64,000 nt of DNA from GCA-002050365 sp038235165 (GCA_038235165.1 JBBSUG010000004.1:134741-198740), one strand, 5' to 3'. Shown: positions 9,298 through 18,429, counted from the first letter of the stretch. Notes: generated from the sequence alone by a model not told the origin. Made by a program: numbers and translations.

Positions 9298-11466
9298 ATG
9301 AAGAGCAGAAAACCGCGCGTCGTGTGGCAGATTTTAAGCGCAAGTTTCTTAGTGTTTCTGTTGGTATTCCCGATTTTGGCGCAGCAAGACCCGAATCCCG
9401 ATTCACCGACACCAGTTTTAATCAGTGAACCGGATTCGACGCGGGCATTGACGGCTTCAGCCGACAATCTTTTGAGCGGAAGTTCGTTCGGCGGAAAAAG
9501 TCGAAAAGTCTCGCCTAATTCAAAAATCGTTTTGTATGTAACGAATTTGGATTTAATGGAAGACGAAGGAGCCGATGCTTTTCGCGTTGATATCGAAGAC
9601 GCGGCGGGAAAACATTACCGCTTTCCGGTGCTGGATGTTCAGCCGGTCAAAGGGCAGGAATGGATTTACGCGTTGACCGTGCAGCTCAAGGACGAGTTCG
9701 GTTTTTGGGTGCAGCCGTCGCTGAAAAACGATGTGCTGGCAAGCGTCGAATGGCGTGGTTTGGCGAGCAACCGCGTTCATTTGGGCGGCACCGACAGCAA
9801 AAAAGGCTCTCGAATGAAGGACGACGACGGCGCGGTTCCGACTCCGCTGCCGACTTCGCCGCCGAAAAAAACGACGGGCGACGTTGAACCCAATTATGTC
9901 GGCTATCTGTATTCCGGCGACCGCACACGGTTTATGGAACAGGCGACATTTGGACCGACCGCCGATCTCGATCAAAAAATTCGGCGTTTCGGTCTGCGAA
10001 CGTGGCTCGCCGGACAGTTCGACGCTTCCTACCCGACTTTTTCTTATCCGAATCTCGCGTTGATGCCGGGGAATGTTCCAACCGATTGCGATGCTACTTG
10101 TCGGCGCGATTTTTATTCGCAGTATCCGCTGCAAAATTGGTTTTACAAAGAAGCGTTTTACGGCGACGCGCAGTTAAAACACCGCGTCGCCTGGTCGCTC
10201 AGCCAGTTGTGGGTAGTTTCCGGGGTTGACACGCAGCAGGCGAGTTGGATGATCGCGTATCATCAGACGCTCTCGAAAAATGCTTTTGGCAATTACCGTA
10301 ATTTGATGACCGATGTCACGCTGAATCCGGCGATGGGCAATTATTTGAATATGGCGGGCAGTACGAAAAATAACCCGAACGAAAATTTCGCCCGTGAAAT
10401 TTTGCAGCTTTTCAACGTCGGTTTGTTTATGCTCAATCAAAACGGCACCTTGCAACTCGACGGCAGCGGCAACCCGGTTCCGACTTACACGCAGGATACG
10501 GTCAACAATTTCACAAAAGTTTTCACCGGCTGGACGCTTTGCGAGACGACGGCGGTTTGCCCGAACCGAACACCGGGATCGCCGAACTACAAAGACCCGA
10601 TGCTGCTCAATCAGAATAACCACGATGTGACTGTAAAAACTTTGCTTGATTACCCGAGCGCGGTCAGTAAAACCATTGCGGCGGGGCAGAACGGGACGAC
10701 CGATTTGGCACAGGCTTTAGACAATATTTTTAATCATCCGAATGTCGCGCCGTTCGTCAGCCGCAATCTGATTCAGCAAATGGTCACGAGCGATCCGACC
10801 CCGGCGTATGTCGGGCGCGTCGCGGCGGCTTTTAACAACAACGGTTCAAACGTGCGCGGCGATATGAAAGCCGTCATTCGGGCGATTCTGCTCGACCCGG
10901 AAGCACGCGGCAATGCTAAAACAAACGCGAACTACGGCAAACTCCGTGAACCCGTCCAATTAGCGACCAACCTTTTTCGGCAGTTCGACGTGCAGTCTGC
11001 TGCCGCCGGTGGACAGAGCGATGGTTATGTCAATCAAATAATTTCCCCGATGGGGCAGAACACATTTAATTCACCGACTGTTTTCAATTATTATTCGCCC
11101 GAATACACTGTTCCCGGAACGGCTTTAAACGGTCCCGAATTCGGTATTTTAACGACCGGAACGGCGATTGCCCGCGCCAACTTTGCGAACACGGTGGTTT
11201 TCGGCAAAGTCAATGTGGGAACCAACGCGCCGACCGGCACATCACTCGATTTGTCGGAAATGCAGGCGTTAGCCGCCGCCGACACCACCGGAAACCGGCT
11301 GGTTGATACGTTGAATACGAAAATGATGCACGGCACGATGTCGGCGCAGATGAAAAATACGATTTTAACGGCTGTTCAGGCGGTGGCAATCACGAGTCCG
11401 CTGACACGCGCTCAAACGGCTGTTTATTTGGTTGCGACATCGTCGCAGTATCAGGTGCAGAGGTAA
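9298..11466 (+). CDS. Exported DUF1800 family protein
   Basis: A 722-residue protein starting with a Sec-type signal peptide (hydrophobic core ILSASFLVFLLVFPILA, cleavage near AQQ at 30). After a beta-rich region of about 200 residues (possibly an IPT/TIG-like module), the DUF1800 domain begins near residue 210 with FMEQATFGPT and carries the family hallmark NENFAREILQLFNVG near 360 and RGDMKAVIRAILLDPEAR near 520. The ATG has an excellent ribosome-binding site (AGGAGGAAAG). The biochemical role of DUF1800 is not established. It is regularly encoded just before DUF1501 proteins, as here with only a five-base gap, so the two probably work together outside the cytoplasm. Nothing looks truncated. 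Confidence 0.9.
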   Translation: MKSRKPRVVWQILSASFLVFLLVFPILAQQDPNPDSPTPVLISEPDSTRALTASADNLLSGSSFGGKSRKVSPNSKIVLYVTNLDLMEDEGADAFRVDIEDAAGKHYRFPVLDVQPVKGQEWIYALTVQLKDEFGFWVQPSLKNDVLASVEWRGLASNRVHLGGTDSKKGSRMKDDDGAVPTPLPTSPPKKTTGDVEPNYVGYLYSGDRTRFMEQATFGPTADLDQKIRRFGLRTWLAGQFDASYPTFSYPNLALMPGNVPTDCDATCRRDFYSQYPLQNWFYKEAFYGDAQLKHRVAWSLSQLWVVSGVDTQQASWMIAYHQTLSKNAFGNYRNLMTDVTLNPAMGNYLNMAGSTKNNPNENFAREILQLFNVGLFMLNQNGTLQLDGSGNPVPTYTQDTVNNFTKVFTGWTLCETTAVCPNRTPGSPNYKDPMLLNQNNHDVTVKTLLDYPSAVSKTIAAGQNGTTDLAQALDNIFNHPNVAPFVSRNLIQQMVTSDPTPAYVGRVAAAFNNNGSNVRGDMKAVIRAILLDPEARGNAKTNANYGKLREPVQLATNLFRQFDVQSAAAGGQSDGYVNQIISPMGQNTFNSPTVFNYYSPEYTVPGTALNGPEFGILTTGTAIARANFANTVVFGKVNVGTNAPTGTSLDLSEMQALAAADTTGNRLVDTLNTKMMHGTMSAQMKNTILTAVQAVAITSPLTRAQTAVYLVATSSQYQVQR

Positions 11467-11471
11467 AAATT

Positions 11472-12965
11472 ATGACACAGAACCGACGAGAATTTTTAAG
11501 AAAATCAGGCTGCGCTCTGGGAATGACGGCACTGGCAACGCAAATCGAACATTTCGGGTTGATGAGCGCAATGGCGCAAAAGGTTGACGATCAGCAGAAC
11601 GCACCGGATGCACCGAGCGATTATCGCGCCCTGGTCTGTATTTTTATGCAGGGCGGAAACGACGGCAACAATACCGTTATTCCAAATCACAGCGACACTA
11701 ATTTAAGCAATTACGGCGTTTACAGCGCGGCGCGAAACGCACAGGGATTGGCTATCGCGCAGAGCGCGCTGCTGCCGATCAGCGTTCCGCGAGCAAATAA
11801 TTTGACCTATGGGTTGAACCCGAATTTAGGCGCGATGACGCAAAACGGCACGTCCATCGTTAACAACGGGGTTCACGAATTGTGGGCGCAAGGGAAAATG
11901 GCGATTGCGACGAACGTCGGAACGCTGGTCGCCCCGATGACACGGGCGCAGTATCAAGCCGGTTCGATCAAACGACCGTTTCAGCTTTTTTCCCATTCCG
12001 ACCAGGTTTCGCAGTATCAATCGGGGCGTTCTGATGCTTTTTCATACACGGGCTGGGGCGGCAGATTGTCCGACCGGCGCACCTTGTCCGACAATCCCTC
12101 TGGCTTGATTCCGATGATTACTTCGATCAGCGGAGCGCAGCTCTTTACCGCCGGACAAACGACGCTGCCGATGGCGATTGCCAACGCCGGAACTTCTCTG
12201 AGCAGTGTTTTAAATCCGCAGGGTTTCAGCACATCAACGCAAAATCAGGCACGGCTTGCCGCTTTCAATCAGTTGCGGGCGCAGGATTTGAATTCTGACT
12301 ACATCAAGGCGGCGAGTCACATCACCGATCAGGCAATTGATGCAAATACGGCGTTAGCTACTTTTCAGGAAGTGACCGTCACATTTCCTAATTCGAGTAT
12401 CGGCAGTCAGCTCAAACAAGTTGCGCGGCTGATTAAAAAACGCACCGATTTAAAAGTCAACCGGCAGATTTTCTATGTGCAGGTCGGAAGTTTCGACACG
12501 CACGAAGGACAGCTTACCGGACAGGGAAATTTGCTCTTACAATTTAGTCAGGCGGTTCGCGCATTTTATGAAGAAATGGTCGTGCAGGGCGTTTCAAACA
12601 ATGTGACGGCATTCACGATGTCGGACTTTTCGCGCACCTTTAATCCGGCAAACTCCGGTGCCAATGCCGGTTCCGACCACGCGTGGGCAAACCATATGTT
12701 CGTGGTCGGCGGCGCGGTTAACGGCGGTAATTTTTACGGCATCAACACCGCCAACGGAACGCCGTATCCGACGCTGACGATGAACGGACCGGACGATGCC
12801 GACAACGGCACCAATGCCCGCGGACGCTGGATTCCAACGACTGCGGTCGAACAATATGCCGGAACATTAGCGAATTGGTACGGTTTGAGCGCGGCGGACG
12901 TACCCGTTGTCTTTCCGAACATCACCAATTTTGCGACGACCAATCTCGGATTTATGCAGCCATAG
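11472..12965 (+). CDS. Tat-exported DUF1501 family protein
   Basis: A 497-residue protein with a twin-arginine signal (NRREFLRKSGCALG) at the N-terminus, so export in folded form is likely. The mature part shows DUF1501 features: ALVCIFMQGGNDGNNTVIP near residue 50, the conserved SHSDQVSQYQSGR near 175, SFDTHEGQL near 340 and DHAWANHMFVVGGAV near 400, which together resemble the alkaline-phosphatase/sulfatase-like fold assigned to this family. It lies five bases behind the DUF1800 gene and ends at a hairpin terminator, giving a two-gene operon. One partner with a Sec-type and the other with a Tat-type signal is common for this pair. The substrate is unknown. Confidence 0.9.
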   Translation: MTQNRREFLRKSGCALGMTALATQIEHFGLMSAMAQKVDDQQNAPDAPSDYRALVCIFMQGGNDGNNTVIPNHSDTNLSNYGVYSAARNAQGLAIAQSALLPISVPRANNLTYGLNPNLGAMTQNGTSIVNNGVHELWAQGKMAIATNVGTLVAPMTRAQYQAGSIKRPFQLFSHSDQVSQYQSGRSDAFSYTGWGGRLSDRRTLSDNPSGLIPMITSISGAQLFTAGQTTLPMAIANAGTSLSSVLNPQGFSTSTQNQARLAAFNQLRAQDLNSDYIKAASHITDQAIDANTALATFQEVTVTFPNSSIGSQLKQVARLIKKRTDLKVNRQIFYVQVGSFDTHEGQLTGQGNLLLQFSQAVRAFYEEMVVQGVSNNVTAFTMSDFSRTFNPANSGANAGSDHAWANHMFVVGGAVNGGNFYGINTANGTPYPTLTMNGPDDADNGTNARGRWIPTTAVEQYAGTLANWYGLSAADVPVVFPNITNFATTNLGFMQP

Positions 12966-13010
12966 TTTATTTCGTACCGCAGCCCGTCCCGGCTGCCGTA
13001 AATTTTCAGG

Positions 13011-13047
13011 AAAAGCGAAAGGTGAAAAACTTTTCGCTTTTTTATTT
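13011..13047 (+). terminator. Rho-independent terminator after the DUF1501 gene
   Basis: AAAAGCGAAA (13011-13020) pairs perfectly with TTTCGCTTTT (13032-13041) around an 11-base loop and is followed by a T-rich tail. It lies 45 bases after the DUF1501 stop. Confidence 0.65.
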
Positions 13048-13050
13048 TTT

Positions 13051-13311
13051 ATGAATAGAGTAGAATTTTTAGAGTTAAGAAAAACATTTACCGCAAAAAC
13101 GATTGATGAATTGATAGATTTGCTCTCCGATGAAGTTTTACTGACGAGATTTTTGGCGGAAATGTGTCTGCGCGACGCGACGAATACGTGACTGAACTTT
13201 AAACCGGCAGGTTCGCCGGACGAGCGGAAAAAAGCTATCGCCGAATGGCGTGAATGGTGGAAGGAAAAAGACGGAAAATTTAAGAAAAAATGGGGAAATA
13301 GGCATTTATAA
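13051..13311 (+). pseudogene. Small HEAT-like protein gene interrupted by an in-frame TGA
   Basis: An ATG at 13051 opens 46 codons ending at TGA (13189-13191). The same frame then continues for 39 codons to TAA at 13309-13311. The joined product would have about 86 residues, with RFLAEMCLRDATNT before the stop and LNFKPAGSPDERKKAIAEW then REWWKEK after it. That matches the usual ending of HEAT-repeat proteins (an LR..TG..F.Y.P module followed by a W..WW helix), so both halves clearly belonged to one gene. The TGA sits where a glycine is common (GGA to TGA). Readthrough of UGA followed by C is conceivable but unsupported. Function unknown. Confidence 0.5.
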
Positions 13312-13319
13312 AAACCATA

Positions 13320-14570
13320 ATGCAATACAACACTTTGAAACTCTCGACTAAAATTTTGTTTCTGCTGTTAATTTTGTCCGTCTCAAATTTCGCGCAGTCG
13401 AAACTCGTCCCGAATAAAATCTCGCTCAGAGACGGCAGACAATTCAGCCTGAATTTGCCGCCGAATTACGAAATAGTTCCAGCGGCGGAGGGTTTGAACC
13501 GAGTGCGGTTTTTCGCCAAAGCACCTGACGGCAGAATTTTCGTGACCGATATGTTTGATATGAGCGACAACAGTCGGGGTTCGGTTTATATTCTTGACGA
13601 TTGGAACGCAAAAACAGGCAAATTCGGTAAAGTTACGCAGTTTTTGAAAAATCTGAGAAATCCGAACAGCGTCGCTTTTTATACCGACAAACAGGGACAG
13701 GATTGGTTTTATCTGGCGGAAACAGACAAACTGACGCGCCGCAAATACACTCGTAATTCAAACGCACCGACCACCAACAAAGAGGTTTTGGCGACGTTTC
13801 CCGATTACGGGTTAAATTATAAACACGGCAGTTGGCATATGACGCGCACGATTGCTTTTTCGCCTGACGGTAAATTGTATGTATCAATCGGCACGAGCTG
13901 CGATTTATGCACGGAGCGAAAAAAAGAAATAGACATTCGCGGCGTGGTTTTAGAGATGAATCCGAACGGCGGCGGGCGGCGCGTTTACGCCAGAAACATC
14001 AAAAATGCCGTCGGTTTAAAGTGGATTGACAATAAATTTTACGCGACTAATGAAGGCGTTGACCACCTCGGTTTAGATAACCCCGACGATACGTTTTACG
14101 AACTCAAAGAAGGTGCCGATTACGGATGGTCGGGATGCTTCCAAAATCATGGAAAAGTCGAAGTCGAACCGGCGTATATCAAGAAAAATAAACCGCTGCC
14201 CGATTGCAGTTTCGTTCCTGTTTCAAAGGCTTATTTTCCGGCGCACAGTTCGGCACTCGGTTTCGATTATTTCGACGAAAAAACTTCCGACGAAAATTTG
14301 AGAAATTCTTTTCTCGTCGCGCTGCACGGTTCGACCGACCGGAATTGGGCGCGCGGCTACAAAATCGTCTCGGTGCGCGACGGCAACCGGCAGCAGGACG
14401 TTATCACCGGATTCGTGCAGGGCATCAACACTTTCGGTCGCCCGTGCGATATTATGAATCTGTCGCCCGACTCGTTTCTGTTCACCGACGACCGGGGCGG
14501 CGTTGTTTATTACGTCAGAAGAAAATCCGCTCCCGTCAAAAGACGCAAATCGAACAACCCCGAATACTAA
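13320..14570 (+). CDS. Exported PQQ-dependent sugar/sorbosone dehydrogenase-like protein, copy 1
   Basis: A 416-residue protein with a Sec signal peptide (LFLLLILSVSNFAQ) followed by a six-bladed beta-propeller of the glucose/sorbosone dehydrogenase type: VRFFAKAPDGRIFVTDM near 60, TRTIAFSPDGKLYVSIGTSC near 180, NAVGLKW near 222, and AHSSALGFDYFD near 305. Such proteins oxidise sugars in the periplasm with PQQ, but whether this one binds PQQ or has the catalytic His cannot be settled by reading. A CxxC (SCDLC) follows the blade motif. The start at 13320 has no obvious ribosome-binding site but gives a well-formed signal peptide. It is followed 14 bases later by a close paralogue. Confidence 0.8.
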   Translation: MQYNTLKLSTKILFLLLILSVSNFAQSKLVPNKISLRDGRQFSLNLPPNYEIVPAAEGLNRVRFFAKAPDGRIFVTDMFDMSDNSRGSVYILDDWNAKTGKFGKVTQFLKNLRNPNSVAFYTDKQGQDWFYLAETDKLTRRKYTRNSNAPTTNKEVLATFPDYGLNYKHGSWHMTRTIAFSPDGKLYVSIGTSCDLCTERKKEIDIRGVVLEMNPNGGGRRVYARNIKNAVGLKWIDNKFYATNEGVDHLGLDNPDDTFYELKEGADYGWSGCFQNHGKVEVEPAYIKKNKPLPDCSFVPVSKAYFPAHSSALGFDYFDEKTSDENLRNSFLVALHGSTDRNWARGYKIVSVRDGNRQQDVITGFVQGINTFGRPCDIMNLSPDSFLFTDDRGGVVYYVRRKSAPVKRRKSNNPEY

Positions 14571-14584
14571 AAAAACTTAAAATT

Positions 14585-15754
14585 ATGTTGAAAACATTGT
14601 TTTTGCTGTTTCTGCTAACCTTTTCGACCTTCGCACAGGTCAAACTAATGCCGCATAAAATCAGTTTGCGGAACGGCAAAACTTTTAACCTGAATTTGCC
14701 CGCCGACTACGAAATAACGCCTGCCGCCGAAGGATTGAAGCGCGTCCGGTTTTTCGCCAAAGCACCCGACGGTAGAATTTTCGTGACGGATATGTATGAT
14801 TTATCCGACAATGCGAAAGGTAAAATTTATATTTTGAGCGAATTTGATTTGGAAAAAGGAAAATTTACCAAAGTTACGCCGTATTTGACCAACTTGAAAA
14901 ATCCGAACAGCGTGCAATTTTACAAAGACGACAGCGGGCAGAACTGGCTTTATCTGGCGGAAACCGACAAATTGACGCGCCGCAAATTTACGCTCAACGA
15001 AACGAAACCGACCGACACCAAACCGCAAACGCTGGCGACATTTCCCGACTATGGTTTGAGCTATAAATACGGCGGCTGGCACTTAACCCGCACGATTGCG
15101 TTTGCGCCGGACGGCAAACTGTATGTTTCGGTCGGTTCAAGCTGCAACGCCTGTGCGGAAAAAGAAGAAGTTCGCGCTTCGGTTTTGGAGATGAACCCGG
15201 ACGGCTCAAACCAGCACACTTTCGCCAAAGGATTGCGAAATGCCGTCGGCTTAAAATGGATCGGCAATTTTTTGTTCGCCGCCAATCAAGGCGTTGACCA
15301 TCTCGGTTTGCAAAAACCGGATGAAACATTTTACGCGCTCAAATCCGGCACGGATTACGGTTGGGCTTCGTGTTACCAATCGAACGGAAAAGTTTTCCGC
15401 GACGCGAAATATAATCGTTTGAAAACGTGCGCTAATGTTCCGGCTTCATACGCTTACTTTCCCGCGCACAGTTCTGCGCTCGGCTTTGATTATTTCGACG
15501 CTCCCAACACGGACGCGCCGATCAAAAATGCTTTTCTCGTCGCGCTGCACGGTTCGACCAATAAAAACATCGGACACGGCTACAAAATCGTCATTATGCG
15601 AAAAGGCGAAAAACCACAGGATTTTATCACCGGCTTTTTGCAGGGAAAAACCGTCTTCGGTCGCCCGTGCGACATTATGAAAATGGACGCAAATTCGTTT
15701 TTATTCACCGACGATTACAGCGGCGTGATTTATTATGTAAAGAAAAAAGCGTGA
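14585..15754 (+). CDS. Exported PQQ-dependent sugar/sorbosone dehydrogenase-like protein, copy 2
   Basis: A 389-residue paralogue of the preceding gene with the same blade motifs (VRFFAKAPDGRIFVTDMYD, TRTIAFAPDGKLYVSVGSSC, NAVGLKW, AHSSALGFDYFD) and the same CxxC position (SCNAC). I place the start at the ATG at 14585 because it begins a clean Sec signal peptide (LKTLFLLFLLTFSTFAQ). The frame is open further upstream, but only across the coding sequence of copy 1 in another frame, and that stretch does not look like protein. The two genes are a tandem duplication and very likely one transcription unit. Substrate specificity may have diverged. Confidence 0.8.
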   Translation: MLKTLFLLFLLTFSTFAQVKLMPHKISLRNGKTFNLNLPADYEITPAAEGLKRVRFFAKAPDGRIFVTDMYDLSDNAKGKIYILSEFDLEKGKFTKVTPYLTNLKNPNSVQFYKDDSGQNWLYLAETDKLTRRKFTLNETKPTDTKPQTLATFPDYGLSYKYGGWHLTRTIAFAPDGKLYVSVGSSCNACAEKEEVRASVLEMNPDGSNQHTFAKGLRNAVGLKWIGNFLFAANQGVDHLGLQKPDETFYALKSGTDYGWASCYQSNGKVFRDAKYNRLKTCANVPASYAYFPAHSSALGFDYFDAPNTDAPIKNAFLVALHGSTNKNIGHGYKIVIMRKGEKPQDFITGFLQGKTVFGRPCDIMKMDANSFLFTDDYSGVIYYVKKKA

Positions 15755-15759
15755 TTTCA

Positions 15760-15795
15760 GGCTCCAAACTCCAAACTCCAAATTTGCAGCCAAGT
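15760..15795. repeat. Short CTCCAAACTCCAAA-type repeat
   Basis: Three near-identical units of CTCCAAA follow the second dehydrogenase-like gene directly. It resembles the ATTCCAGATTCCA-type repeats seen elsewhere in this window (31535, 32838, 35967), though shorter. Confidence 0.4.
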
Positions 15796-15809
15796 TTGCA
15801 CGGCTAAAT

Positions 15810-16013
15810 CTATTCTTCGCCCGCTAAAATTTCTTGCACGCGCCCGACTTGTCCGTCGGTTAAACGAACTTTGATGCCGTGCGGATGATTGCCGGAATTA
15901 GTCAGCAAATCCTTGACGATGCCGACGGTTTTTCTGCCCGTGCGCTGATCTTGCTTCAACACGATGGCGACTTTTAATCCGGCGCGAATGTTTTTTCGTT
16001 GACGATGGGGCAT
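15810..16013 (-). CDS. YwbE family protein
   Basis: A 67-residue basic protein with the family core GLKVAIVLKQDQRTGRKT and HPHGIKVRLTDGQVGRVQEI, essentially the full YwbE (DUF2196) domain at its normal length. The function is unknown; the small SH3-like beta fold suggests nucleic-acid or protein binding, but this is not shown. The start codon abuts the stop of the DinB gene (TAA then ATG), so the two are translationally coupled. Confidence 0.88.
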   Translation of the reverse strand: MPHRQRKNIRAGLKVAIVLKQDQRTGRKTVGIVKDLLTNSGNHPHGIKVRLTDGQVGRVQEILAGEE

Positions 16014-16481
16014 TTATTTTTTCTCCAAAATTCTCATTAAAAATGCGATTTGTCCGAGATGATAAGTGTTGTGGTCGGAAATGAGCAGGGCTTCGCGGAA
16101 AAAAGTTTGTCCGTCGCCGTGCGCTATTTCGGCGAGCAAGTCAGTTTTTTCGTCGCCCACCAAATCGCGCATCTTCTGCAAATCGCGCAGAATTTGTTCG
16201 CACGATTCTTCCCATTCTTCAGGTGTCGCTTTGGTTTTATTCCAATAACCGTCAGGGAATTTCGGCGAAACGTGATCGGCGTTATAACTGAATTCGACAA
16301 TATCGTGCTGCGCGATTCGCAGATGTTCGAGCAGTTCCCAAGCCGTATGCGGTGAATTTTCGATCCGCGTGTTGATTCCATCCGGCGGAAACTCGCTTAA
16401 AACCGTTTCCAGATCAATGTGTGCCGATTTTCCGGCTAATAATTCGAGCAGATGCTCGCGGATCTCTTTCTGCGTGTCCAT
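16014..16481 (-). CDS. DinB-like (DfsB/YfiT superfamily) protein
   Basis: A 155-residue four-helix-bundle protein. The metal-binding histidines typical of the superfamily are visible: TAWELLEHLRIAQHDIVEF near 45-62 (the first His) and SDHNTYHLGQIAFLMR near the C-terminus (the second and third His). Members act as metal-dependent thiol-transferase-like or hydrolase-like enzymes with bacillithiol or mycothiol, or have unknown roles. The gene starts ten bases after the aat stop and abuts ywbE, forming the three-gene minus-strand operon aat-dinB-ywbE. The pairing has no obvious shared pathway. Confidence 0.8.
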   Translation of the reverse strand: MDTQKEIREHLLELLAGKSAHIDLETVLSEFPPDGINTRIENSPHTAWELLEHLRIAQHDIVEFSYNADHVSPKFPDGYWNKTKATPEEWEESCEQILRDLQKMRDLVGDEKTDLLAEIAHGDGQTFFREALLISDHNTYHLGQIAFLMRILEKK

Positions 16482-16490
16482 AAAATTTGA

Positions 16491-17183
16491 TTAAAAAAGC
16501 GTCGGATTTTTCCTTTGCGCTTCTTCGAGTTTATCCAAAAAATCTTCGCGGTCAATTTCCCTCGCGCCGAAAACTTCAAAGTGCGGAGTCATCACCTGTG
16601 TGTCGAGCCACGTCGCGCCGCGTGATTTGAGATGGTCAATTAAGAACAAAAGAGCAAGTTTTGAAGCGTTTGATGCGAGATGAAACATACTTTCGCCGCA
16701 GAACACGCCGCCCGCGTCAACGCCGTAAAGTCCGCCGACAATTTCGCCGGACTCATCCCAAACTTCCACGCTGTGCGCGCCGCCGCCGGCGTGAAAGCGG
16801 CAGTATGATTCAATAAAATCTCTCGTAATCCAAGTTCCGCTTTCGCCGGTGCGCCGAACTTTCGCGCAATTTTCGATGACCCGGCGGAAATCTTTGTCAA
16901 TCGTGAACGTAAATTTTGTTTTTTGTGCTTCCTTTCGCAGAGTGCGCGGGATGTGCAGATCGGTAAACTCCAACACCGCTCGTTTTTTCGGACAAAACCA
17001 AGGCATCGGCAGACCGTCAATGTGCCACGGGAAAATGCCGTTTCGATAAGCCTTTCGCAAATTGTCAATCGTCAAATCACCGCCGAAACCAACGATGTCG
17101 CGGGCGTTGTAGTAATAATCGCCGAACAAAACCCATTCGCTGTAAGTGTGTGTGCGCGGATTTGGAAAATCTATCGAATACAT
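16491..17183 (-). CDS. aat: Leucyl/phenylalanyl-tRNA-protein transferase
   Basis: Aat moves Leu or Phe from charged tRNA to the N-terminal Lys or Arg of proteins, creating N-degrons that ClpS delivers to Clp proteases. Family motifs are present: GFGGDLTIDNLRKAYRNGIFPW near the N-terminus, WFCPKKRAVL, GTWITRDFIESY, AHSVEVWD, GGLYGVDAGGVFCGESMF and LDTQVMTPHFEVFGA. The GNAT-like fold looks complete. I chose the ATG at 17183 (230 residues) because the family begins just before the PNP/SIDFP segment; a TTG seven codons upstream (17204) is possible. It heads the operon with the DinB-like and YwbE genes. clpC is also encoded in this window, 8 kb away. Confidence 0.92.
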   Translation of the reverse strand: MYSIDFPNPRTHTYSEWVLFGDYYYNARDIVGFGGDLTIDNLRKAYRNGIFPWHIDGLPMPWFCPKKRAVLEFTDLHIPRTLRKEAQKTKFTFTIDKDFRRVIENCAKVRRTGESGTWITRDFIESYCRFHAGGGAHSVEVWDESGEIVGGLYGVDAGGVFCGESMFHLASNASKLALLFLIDHLKSRGATWLDTQVMTPHFEVFGAREIDREDFLDKLEEAQRKNPTLF

Positions 17184-17277
17184 AAGAAGTTTTATCACAG
17201 CCAACCGTTTACCGATTATAAATCATCTTTATTGTGATAGCATTTTAACTTAAAAAATTATAATCAGAGGTTTCCAA

Positions 17278-18333
17278 ATGAAAAATAAATTTTTCGCGCT
17301 GTTCGCCGCTTTCGCCTTCGTGCTGAACGGCATCGGCATTGCGGTTGCCGCGCCGACTACCGATAATAAGACGAATCAGACATCGCAGCTGGTCGCGTTG
17401 CTTCCGGCTTCGGACGGGGTGATGACTTTGGATGTGCAGCGACTTTTGGGCGACGTACTGCCGCAGATTTTGTCGGGCAATCAGCCGCTGCTCGCAAAAA
17501 TCGTCGGCAAAATTGACGACATCAAAACTCAAACCGGTCTTGATGTGAAACAATTTCAGCAGGTCGCCGTCGGCGTATCGTCTAAATCAATTTCGGCAAA
17601 GGAAATTGACTTCGAGCCGGTCATTCTGGCGCGGGGAACTTTCAACGCAGGCGCACTTCTGGCACTCGCCAAAGTCGCTTCAAAAGGTAAGTATCGTGAG
17701 GAGAAAATCGGCGAAAAAACGGTTTACATTTTCAAACTCGATGAAATGACCGCCAAATCTCAGACCAAACCGGCGGCAAAAGATTCGTGGTTTGATAAAG
17801 TATTAGACCGAATGTTCGCCGGTTTGAGACGCGAACTCGCCGTCACTGCTTATGACGGCAATACTTTGGCGATGGGGTCAACGGCGCGGCTTCGTGAAAC
17901 TTTGCAGTCGAAAACCCGTGTGAGCAGCCAACTTTTAGACCTTGTTTATCGCAAGCAGAACGCCGTGATGAGTTTTGGTGCGAATTTGCCGAACGGTTTA
18001 TCCGGTCTGATTGATTTGGACAACGACGAACTCGGCAAAAATCTTGATGCGATCCGGCAGATTTACGGAACTTTTGATGTCGCGGGCGAAAATTCAAATC
18101 TTTCGGTAACGGCGAAAACGCTTAAATCCGAACAGGCACAAAATTTGACAGACACACTGCAAGGTTTGCAGATGGTCGGCAAATCATTGCTCGGAAGTTC
18201 AAAAGGCGCGGATAAAAAAGTTTACGCGCGAATGGTCGAGAACGCCAAAATTTCGCGCACTGACAATGAAATAATGCTAAATCTGCAAGTTCCGCAAACC
18301 GACATTAATGTTTTAATCGGTGAAAAGAAATAG
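17278..18333 (+). CDS. Exported protein of unknown function
   Basis: A 351-residue protein with a clear Sec signal peptide (FFALFAAFAFVLNGIGIAVA, cleavage near AAP at 25). The mature part has about 320 residues and is rich in short hydrophobic strands and amphipathic helices: ASDGVMTLDVQRLLGDVLPQ near 45, VAVGVSSKSI near 97, and VTAYDGNTLAMGSTARLRETL near 185-205. There are no cysteines and no recognised catalytic motif. The layout is like the many single-copy exported unknowns in this phylum, with a possible similarity to DUF3352-type proteins that I cannot confirm. It has a fair ribosome-binding site (AGAGG) and ends at a perfect terminator hairpin, so it is a single-gene unit. Confidence 0.7.
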   Translation: MKNKFFALFAAFAFVLNGIGIAVAAPTTDNKTNQTSQLVALLPASDGVMTLDVQRLLGDVLPQILSGNQPLLAKIVGKIDDIKTQTGLDVKQFQQVAVGVSSKSISAKEIDFEPVILARGTFNAGALLALAKVASKGKYREEKIGEKTVYIFKLDEMTAKSQTKPAAKDSWFDKVLDRMFAGLRRELAVTAYDGNTLAMGSTARLRETLQSKTRVSSQLLDLVYRKQNAVMSFGANLPNGLSGLIDLDNDELGKNLDAIRQIYGTFDVAGENSNLSVTAKTLKSEQAQNLTDTLQGLQMVGKSLLGSSKGADKKVYARMVENAKISRTDNEIMLNLQVPQTDINVLIGEKK

Positions 18334-18361
18334 TACTTACATTTCTTCTTGATATGTTGCG

Positions 18362-18397
18362 GGCTGTCGGAAAATAATTTCCGACAGCCTTTTTTTC
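18362..18397 (+). terminator. Perfect rho-independent terminator
   Basis: GGCTGTCGGAAA (18362-18373) pairs over 12 bases with TTTCCGACAGCC (18378-18389) around ATAA and is followed by eight T. It ends the preceding gene and lies just before dacB. Confidence 0.92.
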
Positions 18398-18429
18398 GTT
18401 CAGATAATATTTATTGTAAAATCAACTCG

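Noticed and set aside
14204..14584. Upstream extension of the second sugar-dehydrogenase-like gene
   Set aside because: It overlaps the first copy in another frame and its residues have no protein character; the signal peptide starts at 14585.
17184..17204. TTG start of aat seven codons upstream
   Set aside because: No ribosome-binding site and family N-termini fit the ATG at 17183.
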